Shown one piece after another: positions 29,347-39,128 of a DNA stretch of 46,119 bases. The first letter of the stretch is position 1. Each line of letters begins with the position of its first letter. The notes beneath the pieces were generated by a model. That model worked only from the letters and a program-made list of their open reading frames with translations, did not search any database and was not told the DNA's origin. The position numbers and the translations under genes are program-made. Where the stretch lies: contig NZ_MRUH01000095.1 of NCBI RefSeq assembly GCF_001922985.1, forward strand, positions 1 through 46,119, given 5' to 3'. This stretch comes from Teredinibacter waterburyi. Lineage in GTDB: Bacteria > Pseudomonadota > Gammaproteobacteria > Pseudomonadales > Cellvibrionaceae.

Positions 29347-29664
29347 ATGTCGTCTATGCAAGCGAATATTGAGCAAAAATTACAGAGCCTAGCGCCGACT
29401 TTTCTCAGCGTAATAAATGAAAGTGGCAATCATAGTGTGCCGCCAAATTCGGAAACGCATTTTAAGGTTACTATGGTTTCCGATCAGTTCGAAGGGCTTG
29501 CCGCGGTACGACGTCATCAGCAGGTCTATGCCGTGTTGGCGGAACCGCTGGCCAATGGGGTTCACGCGCTGGCATTGCATACCTATACGCCCCTAGAGTG
29601 GGGGCTTAGGCAGGAATCCAGTCCAGCGTCACCAGATTGTCTGGGTGGTAGTAAGCAAGCTTAA
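29347..29664 (+). CDS. bolA: BolA-family protein
   Basis: This 105-aa protein matches BolA: NESGNHSVPP, ETHFKVTMVSDQFEG, V-RRHQQVY and the C-terminal GVHALALHTYTPLEW, which includes the conserved metal-ligand His. BolA pairs with monothiol glutaredoxin for iron-sulfur handling and can act as a morphogene regulator. A GGAG ribosome binding site precedes the ATG. The 20 C-terminal residues are variable. It precedes trhO on the same strand. Confidence 0.92.
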   Translation: MSSMQANIEQKLQSLAPTFLSVINESGNHSVPPNSETHFKVTMVSDQFEGLAAVRRHQQVYAVLAEPLANGVHALALHTYTPLEWGLRQESSPASPDCLGGSKQA

Positions 29665-29825
29665 ACCCATGAGCAAACGATGGGCTTATTTGGCCGATAC
29701 CCAGCTAAGGGGTAGAATGCCTGCCAGCTTGGCCGCCTAGTGTATTGCTAGGCGCACTTGTTCAACCGTCTAGAAGATTGACCCTCCCCAAGCCCAGAAT
29801 CTTCTCAAATACAGAAAAACCGAAA

Positions 29826-30824
29826 ATGTCGAATAGCGTAAAAACCCCAACCAGCACAATAACACCTGCGTCCTCAGCGATCGTAATCGCTGCACTGTAT
29901 AAGTTTGTATCCTTGCCGGATTTCCACGAGCTGCGAGAGCCGCTACTGGCATTCTGTATGCAACAGGGGATAAAAGGTACTTTGCTGCTCGCGCATGAGG
30001 GCATAAATGGCACCGTGGCTGGAAGTCGCGATGCGATTGATGCCTTGTTTCGTTACCTTGCTGCCGACGCGCGTGTGGGCGAAATTGAGCATAAAGAATC
30101 TTATGAGCAGGAAATGCCTTTTTATAGGATGAAGGTAAAGCTGAAAAAAGAAATTGTTACCATGGGGGTGGAAGATATTGATCCCCAGCAGATTGTTGGT
30201 ACCTACGTAGAGCCTAAAGATTGGAATGCCCTAATCAGTGATCCAGAGGTAACCCTGATTGATACGCGTAACAATTATGAAGTCGAGATTGGTACCTTTG
30301 CCAACGCGGTAAACCCTAGCACCGAAAGTTTCCGTGAGTTACCCGACTATGTAGCAAACAACCTAGACCCCACAAAACACAAAAAAGTGGCGATGTTTTG
30401 TACCGGTGGAATTCGCTGCGAAAAATCTACGGCGTTTATGAAGCAGCAGGGGTTTGACGAGGTTTATCATTTGAAGGGCGGCATCTTAAAGTATCTTGAG
30501 GATGTGCCGAAGGAGCAAAGCCTGTGGCAGGGTGAGTGTTTTGTCTTCGACAACCGCGTAGCCGTAGATCAAGATCTACAGCGTGGCAGCTATGACTTGT
30601 GCCATGGCTGCCGTTTGCCCATTACAGAAGAAGATAAGAAGTCGCCCAAGTTTATTGAAGGCGTTGCCTGTCATCACTGCCACGATAGCCAAACGCCAGA
30701 CCAGCGTGAACGCTTTATGGAGCGACAAAAGCAAATTGAGTTAGCCAAACAGCGCGGTCAGGAACATATTGGTGCTCCAGCGCCAGCGCGCCAGAAAAAA
30801 CCTATTCGTCCCGAAGCCAAATAA
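29826..30824 (+). CDS. trhO: tRNA uridine(34) hydroxylase TrhO (rhodanese family)
   Basis: This 332-aa protein fits TrhO/YceA: an N-terminal acylphosphatase-like domain (about 20-110; [16 protein letters not shown]), a rhodanese domain (about 125-225) with the [10 protein letters not shown] active-site loop, and a C-terminal cysteine-rich part with CHGCRLPI and CHHCHD that may bind metal. It makes 5-hydroxyuridine at the tRNA wobble base. The start at 29826 (MSNSVK) is preferred because the longer frame from 29745 adds 27 residues through an inverted repeat (29734-29754). Confidence 0.94.
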   Translation: MSNSVKTPTSTITPASSAIVIAALYKFVSLPDFHELREPLLAFCMQQGIKGTLLLAHEGINGTVAGSRDAIDALFRYLAADARVGEIEHKESYEQEMPFYRMKVKLKKEIVTMGVEDIDPQQIVGTYVEPKDWNALISDPEVTLIDTRNNYEVEIGTFANAVNPSTESFRELPDYVANNLDPTKHKKVAMFCTGGIRCEKSTAFMKQQGFDEVYHLKGGILKYLEDVPKEQSLWQGECFVFDNRVAVDQDLQRGSYDLCHGCRLPITEEDKKSPKFIEGVACHHCHDSQTPDQRERFMERQKQIELAKQRGQEHIGAPAPARQKKPIRPEAK

Positions 30825-30930
30825 ACACCTTAGGGTTTTACGATACGCCTAGCATGTGATTGCAGAAAACTGTCTCGGTGTGGGCATTCTAATAGCACCT
30901 AAAAAATAACAATAATGATGGTATATACCT

Positions 30931-32724
30931 ATGGAACTTCACTGGATCGATATCTCGATTGTAACCGGATACCTCGTGCTCATGATCGTCGCTGGCAGCG
31001 TTGTTGCCAAGCGCGCGGGAAAAAATCTCAACAGCTATTTCTTGGGGGATAACAAAATACCCTGGTACGCATTAAGCTTTTCTAATGCGGGTGGTATGTT
31101 CGATATTGCCGGTACCATGTGGTTGGTTTACCTAGCCTTTGTGTATGGAATGAAAAGCGCTTTTATTCCTTGGCTTTGGCCTTTTTTCAATCAAGTGTTC
31201 ATGATGATCTATCTTGCTGTTTGGTTGCGACGCTCAAATGCTATGACCGGTGCAGAATGGATGGCATCGCGTTTTGATCAGCATTCCTCCGGCGGGAAAA
31301 TGGCACACATGGTGGTGGTTATTTTCTCCACCATCTCCATCGTTGGTTTTCTTTCTTATGGCTTTGTTGGCATTGGCAAGTTCGCCGACGTGTTTTTACC
31401 TTGGGGTTGGGACCCGAATATCTACGCCACGATTATTACCTTAGTTACGGCTATATACGTTGTGCAGGGTGGGCTGATCGGAGTTGTAGTAACCGACATC
31501 ATCCAGTTTTTGTTAATGACTCTGAGTGCCATCATTATTGCGGTAATCGCTATGTCGAAGGTTTCGCCGGAAATGTTGGCGGCGGTTACGCCCGACGGCT
31601 GGGATCGGCTGATGTTTGGCTGGAATTTGGGGCTGGATTGGTCGGGAATAATGGAATCGGTCAATAGCAAAATAGAAAAAGACGGCTGGGAGCTATTCAC
31701 AATATTTATCATGATGGCGTTGTTCAAAGGTCTTTGGGTAAGTATGGCTGGGCCTGTGCCTACCCAGAGTTTACAGCGTATTTTTGCCGCAAAGAATCCA
31801 CGCGAAGCCGCGCTAATGTCGGGTGCTAGTTCGGTAATTGTCGCGCTGCCACGCTATTTAATGATCGGCGGTTTAACCGTGTTGGCGCTTGCATTTTTCA
31901 GCCCCGAGTTAAAAGCCATGGGGCCAAATATCGACTTTGAATTAATTTTGCCGTTTGCGATAAGCAACTATATCCCAGTCGGTCTAATGGGAATCTTGTT
32001 AGCAGGTATGTTGGCCGCACATATGTCGACTACCTCGTCGTTTTTAAATGTTACCCCGGCTTATATTGTTAACGACGTCTATAAAAAATATTTTCGTCCA
32101 GATGCTTCCGACAAAACCTATGTGCGTATGAGTTATATCATCTCGGCGCTATTGGCGGTTATTAGTATTTTAGTGGGACTGGCGATTGAATCTGTAGACT
32201 CGATTACCCGTTGGATTGTATCGGCGTTATGGGGTGGCTATGCCGCCGCCAACGTACTTAAGTGGCACTGGTGGCGGTTTAATGGTCACGGCTATTTTTG
32301 GGGTATGGTTGCCGGCTTATTGTTTGCGTTAGCCATGCCGATTGTTGCACCCGATGTAAAAGCCTTGGTGGCCTACCCATTTATACTTGCGCTGTCTTTG
32401 GTTGGTTGTGTGTTAGGTACATTGTTGACGCCCGCGGAACCGGATGAGTTACTCAAAGCCTTTTATAAAAATGTTCGCCCCTGGGGATTTTGGCGGCCTA
32501 TTCAAAAATTGGTGCAAGCCGACGACCCCAGCTTTAAATCGAATACGGATTTTGGCCGAGACATGCTAAACGTATTGGTTGGGATTGTATGGCAGTTGTC
32601 GATAATGGCCGCGCCGCTGGCCTTGGTTATCAAAAACTGGACGACCTTGATTGTATTGTTGGTTATTGCCGTGAGCGGCACCTTGTTCTTAAAAGTTAAC
32701 TGGTACGAAAAACTAGAGAAGTAA
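30931..32724 (+). CDS. Sodium:solute symporter (SSS family), probable sugar uptake
   Basis: This 597-aa membrane protein has about 13-14 hydrophobic segments and SSS-family features: YFLGDNKIPWYALSFSNAGG near the first helices, GAEWMASRF and a long hydrophobic core. The C-terminal part is extended with further helices (about 510-597). SSS proteins use the Na+ gradient to import sugars, amino acids or anions. The gene is followed at once (3 bases) by a GH2 beta-mannosidase, so mannose or a short mannoside is the likely substrate; this is inference from context. It could be fed by the sodium gradient of the nearby OadGAB pump. Confidence 0.88.
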   Translation: MELHWIDISIVTGYLVLMIVAGSVVAKRAGKNLNSYFLGDNKIPWYALSFSNAGGMFDIAGTMWLVYLAFVYGMKSAFIPWLWPFFNQVFMMIYLAVWLRRSNAMTGAEWMASRFDQHSSGGKMAHMVVVIFSTISIVGFLSYGFVGIGKFADVFLPWGWDPNIYATIITLVTAIYVVQGGLIGVVVTDIIQFLLMTLSAIIIAVIAMSKVSPEMLAAVTPDGWDRLMFGWNLGLDWSGIMESVNSKIEKDGWELFTIFIMMALFKGLWVSMAGPVPTQSLQRIFAAKNPREAALMSGASSVIVALPRYLMIGGLTVLALAFFSPELKAMGPNIDFELILPFAISNYIPVGLMGILLAGMLAAHMSTTSSFLNVTPAYIVNDVYKKYFRPDASDKTYVRMSYIISALLAVISILVGLAIESVDSITRWIVSALWGGYAAANVLKWHWWRFNGHGYFWGMVAGLLFALAMPIVAPDVKALVAYPFILALSLVGCVLGTLLTPAEPDELLKAFYKNVRPWGFWRPIQKLVQADDPSFKSNTDFGRDMLNVLVGIVWQLSIMAAPLALVIKNWTTLIVLLVIAVSGTLFLKVNWYEKLEK

Positions 32725-32727
32725 TCT

Positions 32728-35340
32728 GTGAAAATTTTAAAAGAGATAAATGCTGGCTGGCAGTTTCGTGAAGCGACCGATGTGGGGGCTGGCGAGGGCA
32801 CTTGGTTAAATGCAACCGTTCCCGGTTATATTCATCTAGACTTAATGCAGCACAAGATTATTGATGACCCCTATTGGCGTGACAATGAAACCTCACAGCA
32901 ATGGATAGGTGAGCGCGACTGGGAATATCAAACCAACTTCACCGTGTCTGCGGAAGAATTAGCTGAGTCGAATTGCGATTTGGTATTTGAAGGGCTGGAC
33001 ACCTACGCCGATGTTTATCTGAATGATACCTTGGTGTTAAGTGCCGACAATATGTACTCTGGCTGGCAGGTTGCGGTTGCCGATAGTCTCCGTGTCGGCG
33101 ATAACCAACTGCGAGTCTATCTACACTCCGTGGTGAAAAAGACCCTGCCACTCTACGAAGAAAATGGCTTTGTATTTCCTGCGAATACCTCGCAACCCGA
33201 ACCCAAGCTAAGCGTATACTCGCGCAAGCCCGGCTATCACTTTGGTTGGGATTGGGGGCCGCGTTTAGTCACCTCCGGAATTTGGCGACCGGTTCGTCTG
33301 CAACTTTGGCGTGCGGCTCGCTTGGGGGATGTGCAGTTTGTTCAGGAATCTCTGACTACTGAGATCGCTAGCTTAAAGCTCAACGTAGAGTTGGAGCATC
33401 GCGATTCTAAAGCATTGAGTTTACGGCTTAGCGATAGCGACAACAGTTTTCAGCCCGTAATCGTTTCGCTCGAGCCAAATGTTGGTACGAATGCGCAAGT
33501 AGCCTTTAGTATTTTAAATCCAAAACTGTGGTGGACACGCGAGCTTGGCGAGCAATCACTCTATGATTTACGTCTTGAATTATTGGATGGTAACAAGGTA
33601 ATTGATGATTGGTCTCATCGCATTGGTTTGCGAACGATAGAAGTTATTCACGATGACGATGAGTACGGTAAGAATTTCTATTTCAAACTAAATGGCGAGC
33701 CACTGTTTATAAAGGGCTCAAACTGTATTCCAGCCGACTTTTTCGTGCCGCGTTTAACCGAGGCCGACTATCGAAAAATGCTAGGTTATGCGACTGACGC
33801 CAACATGAATATGTTGCGCTTGTGGGGCGGTGCGGTTTACGAAGAGAAAATATTTTACGACCTCTGCGACGAGCTGGGGATTTTAGTCTGGCAAGATTTT
33901 ATGTTCGCCTGCGCGGCTTACCCATGTGACGACATTATGGCGAAGCGCATTCAGTGGGAAGCGGAATACAATATCAAGCGAATCCGCAACCACAGCTGCC
34001 TCGCGCTTTGGTGTGGAAATAATGAAATTGCCGAGGGCTGGCATACCTGGGGCTGGCAAAAGCGTTATAACTATTCCGAGGAAACCTGCGAAAAAGTATG
34101 GGGCTACTACGAGCGTATTTTTCACGAAATTTTACCCAATGCCGTTGCCGAGTTTGATTCTGATAAAACCTATTGGGCGTCGTCGCCAAAGTATGGTTTT
34201 GTCGACGAGCGCGCAAAAGTCGACGGCGATATGCACTACTGGGGTGTTTGGTTTCTGGGGCATGAACGCGAACGTTTTGATGAGTACTTGCCGAGATTTA
34301 TGAGCGAGTACGGCCTGCAGTCGATGCCTGAGCTCAAGACATTTGAGGCATTTTCATTGCCTGAGGATTGGGATGTAACGTCCACCGTAATGAAAACCCA
34401 TCAGAAGCAATATGCTAACCCATCCAAAAATCAGTTTTTAGATGGTTACGGCATGATGCTTAAATACCTCGAACGGGAATACTGTATTCCCACGGAGTTT
34501 GGTCAAGTTGCTTACATGACGCAATTGCTGCAAGCCGATTACCTTGCCTATGCCATTAAAGCGCACCGACGTAATCGCCACTATTGCATGGGCACAATGT
34601 ATTGGCAGTTAAACGATATGTGGCCGGTAACCTCTTGGGCTTCGGTCGATTACTTTGGTCGCTGGAAGGCTTCACACTATGCTATTCGAGAAACCTATAA
34701 GCCTATTATTGTGGTGTTATCTAAAGGTGACGATAAGGTTAGGCTGCAATTGGTATCCGATTGTTTAAAGGATGTTGACTGTACGCTTGAGTTTGAGGTG
34801 TTAGGCTTCGATGGTAGCCAACATTTTCAACAAACATTTTCGGTTGTTGCCAAAGCCAATCAAAGTAGCCTTGTTGCGGAGTTCGACCAGTCGGACCTGC
34901 TTCACGGCTTAGATAGCAAGCAAGTTGTCGTAGTTGCGCGTAGCAAGCCAGATAACCAACAGCAAACCGCAGTAGCGACTGGAATAATCGAAGACTCACA
35001 AGACCTTTTGTACTTTCATCTTAATAATGCGTTAAGTTTTAGCTCGCCAAATATTCAACTCAGTATCGACGGCAACGACTTGGTTGTTTCTTCCGATGTA
35101 TTGGTTAAGAATTTATTTTTACCCTTTGATGGCTGCTTGACCGATAACTATTTTGATCTGCTACCGAATCGACCAACGCGTATTGGCTTGCAAGCGGCTG
35201 TGGTGGAAGCCGCGAGTGAAAATAGTATTCTTGGAATAAAGCGTCGCGGTGAAAAAGCCAATTTATGGGCAGATGCCGATCTGACAAGTGTCGAACTTAT
35301 TCATTATTATCTTGCTAGCCAAACAACAACTGAGGGTTAG
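32728..35340 (+). CDS. Beta-mannosidase, glycoside hydrolase family 2
   Basis: This 870-aa protein has the GH2 layout: N-terminal sugar-binding domain (about 1-180; VPGYIHLDL, DTYADVYLN, YHFGWDWGPR), immunoglobulin-like domain, and catalytic TIM barrel (about 300-600). The acid/base E433 is in WCGNNEIAEG and the nucleophile E527 in FMSEYG, both matching the beta-mannosidase subgroup of GH2. There is no signal peptide, so the enzyme works in the cytosol on imported mannosides. The GTG start at 32728 lies 4 bases after the symporter stop; ACTAGAGAAG upstream is a weak ribosome binding site. The two genes form an operon. Confidence 0.93.
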   Translation: MKILKEINAGWQFREATDVGAGEGTWLNATVPGYIHLDLMQHKIIDDPYWRDNETSQQWIGERDWEYQTNFTVSAEELAESNCDLVFEGLDTYADVYLNDTLVLSADNMYSGWQVAVADSLRVGDNQLRVYLHSVVKKTLPLYEENGFVFPANTSQPEPKLSVYSRKPGYHFGWDWGPRLVTSGIWRPVRLQLWRAARLGDVQFVQESLTTEIASLKLNVELEHRDSKALSLRLSDSDNSFQPVIVSLEPNVGTNAQVAFSILNPKLWWTRELGEQSLYDLRLELLDGNKVIDDWSHRIGLRTIEVIHDDDEYGKNFYFKLNGEPLFIKGSNCIPADFFVPRLTEADYRKMLGYATDANMNMLRLWGGAVYEEKIFYDLCDELGILVWQDFMFACAAYPCDDIMAKRIQWEAEYNIKRIRNHSCLALWCGNNEIAEGWHTWGWQKRYNYSEETCEKVWGYYERIFHEILPNAVAEFDSDKTYWASSPKYGFVDERAKVDGDMHYWGVWFLGHERERFDEYLPRFMSEYGLQSMPELKTFEAFSLPEDWDVTSTVMKTHQKQYANPSKNQFLDGYGMMLKYLEREYCIPTEFGQVAYMTQLLQADYLAYAIKAHRRNRHYCMGTMYWQLNDMWPVTSWASVDYFGRWKASHYAIRETYKPIIVVLSKGDDKVRLQLVSDCLKDVDCTLEFEVLGFDGSQHFQQTFSVVAKANQSSLVAEFDQSDLLHGLDSKQVVVVARSKPDNQQQTAVATGIIEDSQDLLYFHLNNALSFSSPNIQLSIDGNDLVVSSDVLVKNLFLPFDGCLTDNYFDLLPNRPTRIGLQAAVVEAASENSILGIKRRGEKANLWADADLTSVELIHYYLASQTTTEG

Positions 35341-35361
35341 GCTTAATCTTTGTTCGATTGA

Positions 35362-35395
35362 ACACCGCACTTTTTAACAACAAAAAAGTGCGGTG
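35362..35395. terminator. Inverted repeat between GH2 and waaA
   Basis: ACACCGCACTTTTT and AAAAAGTGCGGTGT form a 14-bp perfect inverted repeat around a 6-nt loop between convergent genes. No T-run follows on either strand, though the T/A block lies inside the stem. A bidirectional terminator function is likely but unproven. Confidence 0.55.
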
Positions 35396-35437
35396 TATTG
35401 TCTGCCGGTTTAGCAGGCATGTTGCATGCAACCTTAG

Positions 35438-36853
35438 CTAGCCTGTTTTTTTACCTATTGGCGACGTTGAGTGATTCGCTGGTGAAATACATGCCGCAGT
35501 CGCAGATGTTGAATTTATCGCTTCAAGCGTTTTTTCGAGCGCGCCTCTATTTTTTTCCATAACGTCCTTTCCCGCTAAACAATGGCTTAAGCGTTGCTTA
35601 TCATCTGTCAGTAAGGTGTCAATTTTCTTGTACAGTTGATGACTGTCGGCCACTATTGTTAACGCCTTGGCCTGCTCGAGTGTTTCTCGTACGCCAACCA
35701 GATTGTCTGTGTTCGGTCCCATAATTACCGGCACTCCGTGTGCGCAGGCCTCTAGTGGATTGTGCCCGCCTTTGTTTGCAAAGCTGCCGCCAACAACAGC
35801 GATACTGGCTAGTGAATAGGCCTGTGCGAGTAGCCCAAGGCTGTCGATTATTAAAATATCGGCGGCTCGCTCGGGTGATAAAGTCGAAAGACGTTGTACG
35901 CTAAACCCTGCTTTTGTTGCGCGCAGCTGTAAACGCTCGGCGCGTTGAATTTTACGCGGGGCGATAATCAGCATTAGCTCTGGGTAGCGTTTACCTAGTT
36001 CTTTAAAAGCGGGGAGCAGTACTTTCTCGTCGGCGCTATGGGTGCTTCCGGCCATCAATACACGCTTTCCTTTCGCTATATCTTCAATTCGTGCTAACGC
36101 GTTTGCAATCTCCGATGAGCTTGTGGGCTTTGGGACATCAAATTTCATATTTCCGCACAAGGTTAACTTGTTAGGGTTTAAGCCAAGGGTGAGATAGTTT
36201 GTCGCATCGCGCTGACTTTGTGCGCAAACACCGCTTATTTTTTTCATCATAGGTACAAAAAGAGCCGCCAACTTTTTATAGCGTTGCGTCGCTCGATCCG
36301 TTAACCGACCGTTAACTTGGTAGACGGGAATATTGTGTTTCCAGCAGGCGTGTACAAGGTTTGGCCACAACTCCACTTCTGCTATGAGTACCTTGCTGGG
36401 CTGAATTCGCTTGAGCATACCGTGCATAGCCATATGTAAATCGTATGGCAGATAAAAATGATGTACTGCGTCGCCAAAGGTATCGCGAAGTCGCTTTGAT
36501 CCAGTAGGGGTAGTGGTGGTGACAGTAAGCGGGAGCTCAGGATTGTTTTTCTGTAACCATTTCAATAAAGGCGTAAGGGCAGTGACTTCGCCCACGGATA
36601 CGCAGTGCACAAGTAATCCCCCCTGTTGTGGCGGAGCTGGGACAAAGCCGAAGCGCTCAAAGCGCCTTGCGTTATAGTCTTTATGGCGAATTACTGCGCG
36701 CAATAGCAGGTTTAAAAAGGCGAAGGGAATTAGCAGTGCTAACAGACTGGAATACCCCCAAAGGCTAAGGGTTTGGCTAATGCTTGGCCGATAGCTAGAC
36801 GTTACGGTGTTGTGCGTATGACTTGGGGAGGCTGCCACGGTGATTTTTCTCAA
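35438..36853 (-). CDS. waaA: 3-deoxy-D-manno-octulosonic acid (Kdo) transferase
   Basis: This 471-aa protein transfers Kdo from CMP-Kdo to lipid A precursor at the inner membrane. An N-terminal membrane anchor (about 33-52) is followed by HCVSVGEVTALTPLL with the catalytic E89, then TTTTPTGSKR, LIAEVELWPNL and the C-terminal CMP-Kdo domain with GGSFANKGGHNPLEACAHGVPVIMGP. The N-terminus is about 25-30 residues longer than typical relatives before the anchor, and there is a Ser/Thr-rich tail of about 25 residues. It is divergent from waaC, sharing a 102-base promoter region. Confidence 0.95.
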   Translation of the reverse strand: MRKITVAASPSHTHNTVTSSYRPSISQTLSLWGYSSLLALLIPFAFLNLLLRAVIRHKDYNARRFERFGFVPAPPQQGGLLVHCVSVGEVTALTPLLKWLQKNNPELPLTVTTTTPTGSKRLRDTFGDAVHHFYLPYDLHMAMHGMLKRIQPSKVLIAEVELWPNLVHACWKHNIPVYQVNGRLTDRATQRYKKLAALFVPMMKKISGVCAQSQRDATNYLTLGLNPNKLTLCGNMKFDVPKPTSSSEIANALARIEDIAKGKRVLMAGSTHSADEKVLLPAFKELGKRYPELMLIIAPRKIQRAERLQLRATKAGFSVQRLSTLSPERAADILIIDSLGLLAQAYSLASIAVVGGSFANKGGHNPLEACAHGVPVIMGPNTDNLVGVRETLEQAKALTIVADSHQLYKKIDTLLTDDKQRLSHCLAGKDVMEKNRGALEKTLEAINSTSATAACISPANHSTSPIGKKTG

Positions 36854-36955
36854 AGAATAAAGATGGTCTCTGGAGTTTCACATAGTTGTATTAAATTTAT
36901 GTTTAAGTGGCGAAAACAATTCTCCAATAGTTTTAAGCATAGGTAAGGGGCGATT

Positions 36956-38041
36956 TTGTTAGATTTAAAAGCCGGCGATTGGCCACGTCGAGTGTTGATT
37001 ATTCGTTTGGGCGCGATTGGCGACATAGTAATGGCGTCCGGCCTGTTGTCGTCGCTGCATAAAGCCTACCCAGGGGTGAGGATTAGTTGGCTGGTAGAGC
37101 CTGCAGTGGCAGGGCTATTGCAGGAAACCCCCGATATCGAAGACGTTATAGTTTGGCCTAAGGAAAAATGGAAAGAACTATTACGACGAGGTCGCTGCTA
37201 CGCCTTGCTGCGCGAGGTATTAGCCTTTCGGCAGGCGCTACATACCTGCGGATACGATTGGACGATTGATGTGCAGGGCCTGTTAAAAAGCGCTGTTTTG
37301 GCTCGTCTGAGTGGTGCGCGCAAATGCTACGGGTTGGCCTCCAAAGAAAAAGCTGATTGGTTAATGGACGCGGTGGTTGAGCGCCCTGTGAGCAGCATGA
37401 TGAGTTCGGAATATCGTGCCATGGCTGCATTTTTGGGCTGCGATACGCGGCATTTTCGTTTGAATCTTGTTGCAACAAAACCAACTCAGGCCAAGCTTGA
37501 GCAGCGATTGCACGCACTAACCGGCGGCGCGGAATTTATTGTGTTTTGTCCCTATACCACGCGTCCGCAAAAACACTGGTTCGAGTCCCACTGGTTGTCT
37601 TTGGCTGAATTGTTGTATCAGCGCTTCGGACTGCAGCTATTGGTGCTGGGCGGGCCTTTAGACGAAGAATCTGGTGAGCGCCTAAGTGAACGTCATCCTG
37701 CACTAGTCAACCTAGCTGGACGCACCTCGTTGCTGGAAAGCAGTGAAGTTATCGCGAGAGCAAAGTTAGTGGTGGGCGTTGATACGGGTATAACCCACAT
37801 GGGGATTGCGCGTTGTGTGCCGACCTTGGCGCTGTTTGGATCCACACGTCCCTATAGTGAAACACCTTTTGCACGGGCGCGAGTTCTGTCCCAAAGGTTG
37901 AGCTGTGCCCCCTGCGGACGTAAGCCGACATGTGCAGGACGGTTTGACTGTATGCGTGAACTAACCCCGGAGCAGGTATTTGTCGCTGCAGAATCACTCG
38001 TAGGGAAGGATGAGGTACTCCATGAAAATTTTGCATATTGA
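36956..38041 (+). CDS. waaC: LPS heptosyltransferase I (GT9)
   Basis: This 361-aa protein adds the first heptose to Kdo in LPS inner core. GT9 features are the N-terminal RVLIIRLGAIGDIVMASGLL, DVQGLLKSA near residue 106, the domain-junction motif FCPYTTRPQKHW and the donor-binding VVGVDTGITHMGIA with LFGSTRP. This matches WaaC (first heptose) better than WaaF. The start is TTG at 36956 after AGGTAAGGGG; no in-frame ATG lies before the Rossmann motif. Its end overlaps the next gene by 20 bases or more. Confidence 0.93.
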   Translation: MLDLKAGDWPRRVLIIRLGAIGDIVMASGLLSSLHKAYPGVRISWLVEPAVAGLLQETPDIEDVIVWPKEKWKELLRRGRCYALLREVLAFRQALHTCGYDWTIDVQGLLKSAVLARLSGARKCYGLASKEKADWLMDAVVERPVSSMMSSEYRAMAAFLGCDTRHFRLNLVATKPTQAKLEQRLHALTGGAEFIVFCPYTTRPQKHWFESHWLSLAELLYQRFGLQLLVLGGPLDEESGERLSERHPALVNLAGRTSLLESSEVIARAKLVVGVDTGITHMGIARCVPTLALFGSTRPYSETPFARARVLSQRLSCAPCGRKPTCAGRFDCMRELTPEQVFVAAESLVGKDEVLHENFAY

Positions 38042-39128
38042 AGCAGGTCGTCACCTGTATGGCGGAGCTAAGCAGGTAGAGTATTTGCTTACCGCGCTGG
38101 CGGATTTGAAGGTCGAGAACATCCTCGTTTGCCCTAGGAACAGCGCAATATCGAAATTCTCGGCTCCTTCATTGACGGTAGAGACCATCGCAATGAGGGG
38201 AGAGCTAGATATTTTTATGATGCCGCGGCTACTGCGACTCTTTAAACGCTACCGTCCAGACATCATTCATATTCACAGTCGTCGTGGCGCCGATATTTGG
38301 GGCGCTCTGGCGGCAAAGTGGGCTGGCATCCCTTGTATTTGTTCTCGCAGGGTCGACAACCCCGAAGCCGCTCTTGTCGTCAACCTTAAATACCCGCTGT
38401 TTGCCGCCGTTATTTGTATTTCGGACGGAATCCGTCGCGTTGTTTGTCGAAGCGGCGTGGATCCAAAAAAAGTCGTTACGGTGCACAGCTCTGTGAAGGG
38501 GAGCTTGTTTGAGGAGCGCCGAGATAGAGATTGGTTCGCCGATGAATTTAACTTGCCAAGCGATAGTTTAGTCGTCGCAAATTTCGCACAGATGATTGAT
38601 CGCAAGGGGCAGATGTTAATTTTGGAAGCGGTCTCGCGGCTAGCGCCCGAGTTTCCGTCGCTTCGTTTATTGCTGTTTGGACAGGGCCCGCGGCAGTCGC
38701 ACTATCAAGGTGTCGTCAAAGCTAACGATATGGACGCTATTGTTAGCTTTCCAGGCTTTCGTCAAGATGTTCCTAAAATACTGCCCAATGTCGATATTGT
38801 TGTTCACCCAGCCTATACAGAGGGACTGGGTGTGGCGCTTTTACAAAGTGCAGCGTCTGGTGTGCCGATTGTTGCAACCACGGCAGGAGGGATTCCAGAG
38901 GTTGTTAAACATAACGTGAATGGCAAGCTCGTTCCGGTTGGCGATGTTGACGCGTTAACCTACTCATTGCGCTTATTGCTACTCGACCAAAATTTGCGTC
39001 AGGATCTAGGTCGAGCAGGGCGAAAGTTAGTTGAGCAAGAGTTTTCAGTTGAGGCCATGGCTAAAGGCAATCTAGCCATTTATGAAAGCGTCTATGCCGC
39101 TAGCGTTTTGGAGTCGGCGGTTCACTAA
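38022..39128 (+). CDS. GT4-family glycosyltransferase, probable LPS core
   Basis: This 368-aa (372 aa from an ATG at 38010) GT-B enzyme has a glycosyltransferase 4-type N-terminal domain (KILHIEAGRHLYGGAKQVEYLL) and a C-terminal group 1 domain with EGLGVALLQSAASGVPIVATTAGGIPEVV, which binds the nucleotide-sugar donor. The start at 38022 is preferred for the GAGG 6 bases upstream and the family N-terminus. It overlaps waaC by 20 bases, so translation is coupled and a role in LPS core extension is likely. The sugar transferred cannot be told from sequence. Confidence 0.85.
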   Translation: MKILHIEAGRHLYGGAKQVEYLLTALADLKVENILVCPRNSAISKFSAPSLTVETIAMRGELDIFMMPRLLRLFKRYRPDIIHIHSRRGADIWGALAAKWAGIPCICSRRVDNPEAALVVNLKYPLFAAVICISDGIRRVVCRSGVDPKKVVTVHSSVKGSLFEERRDRDWFADEFNLPSDSLVVANFAQMIDRKGQMLILEAVSRLAPEFPSLRLLLFGQGPRQSHYQGVVKANDMDAIVSFPGFRQDVPKILPNVDIVVHPAYTEGLGVALLQSAASGVPIVATTAGGIPEVVKHNVNGKLVPVGDVDALTYSLRLLLLDQNLRQDLGRAGRKLVEQEFSVEAMAKGNLAIYESVYAASVLESAVH

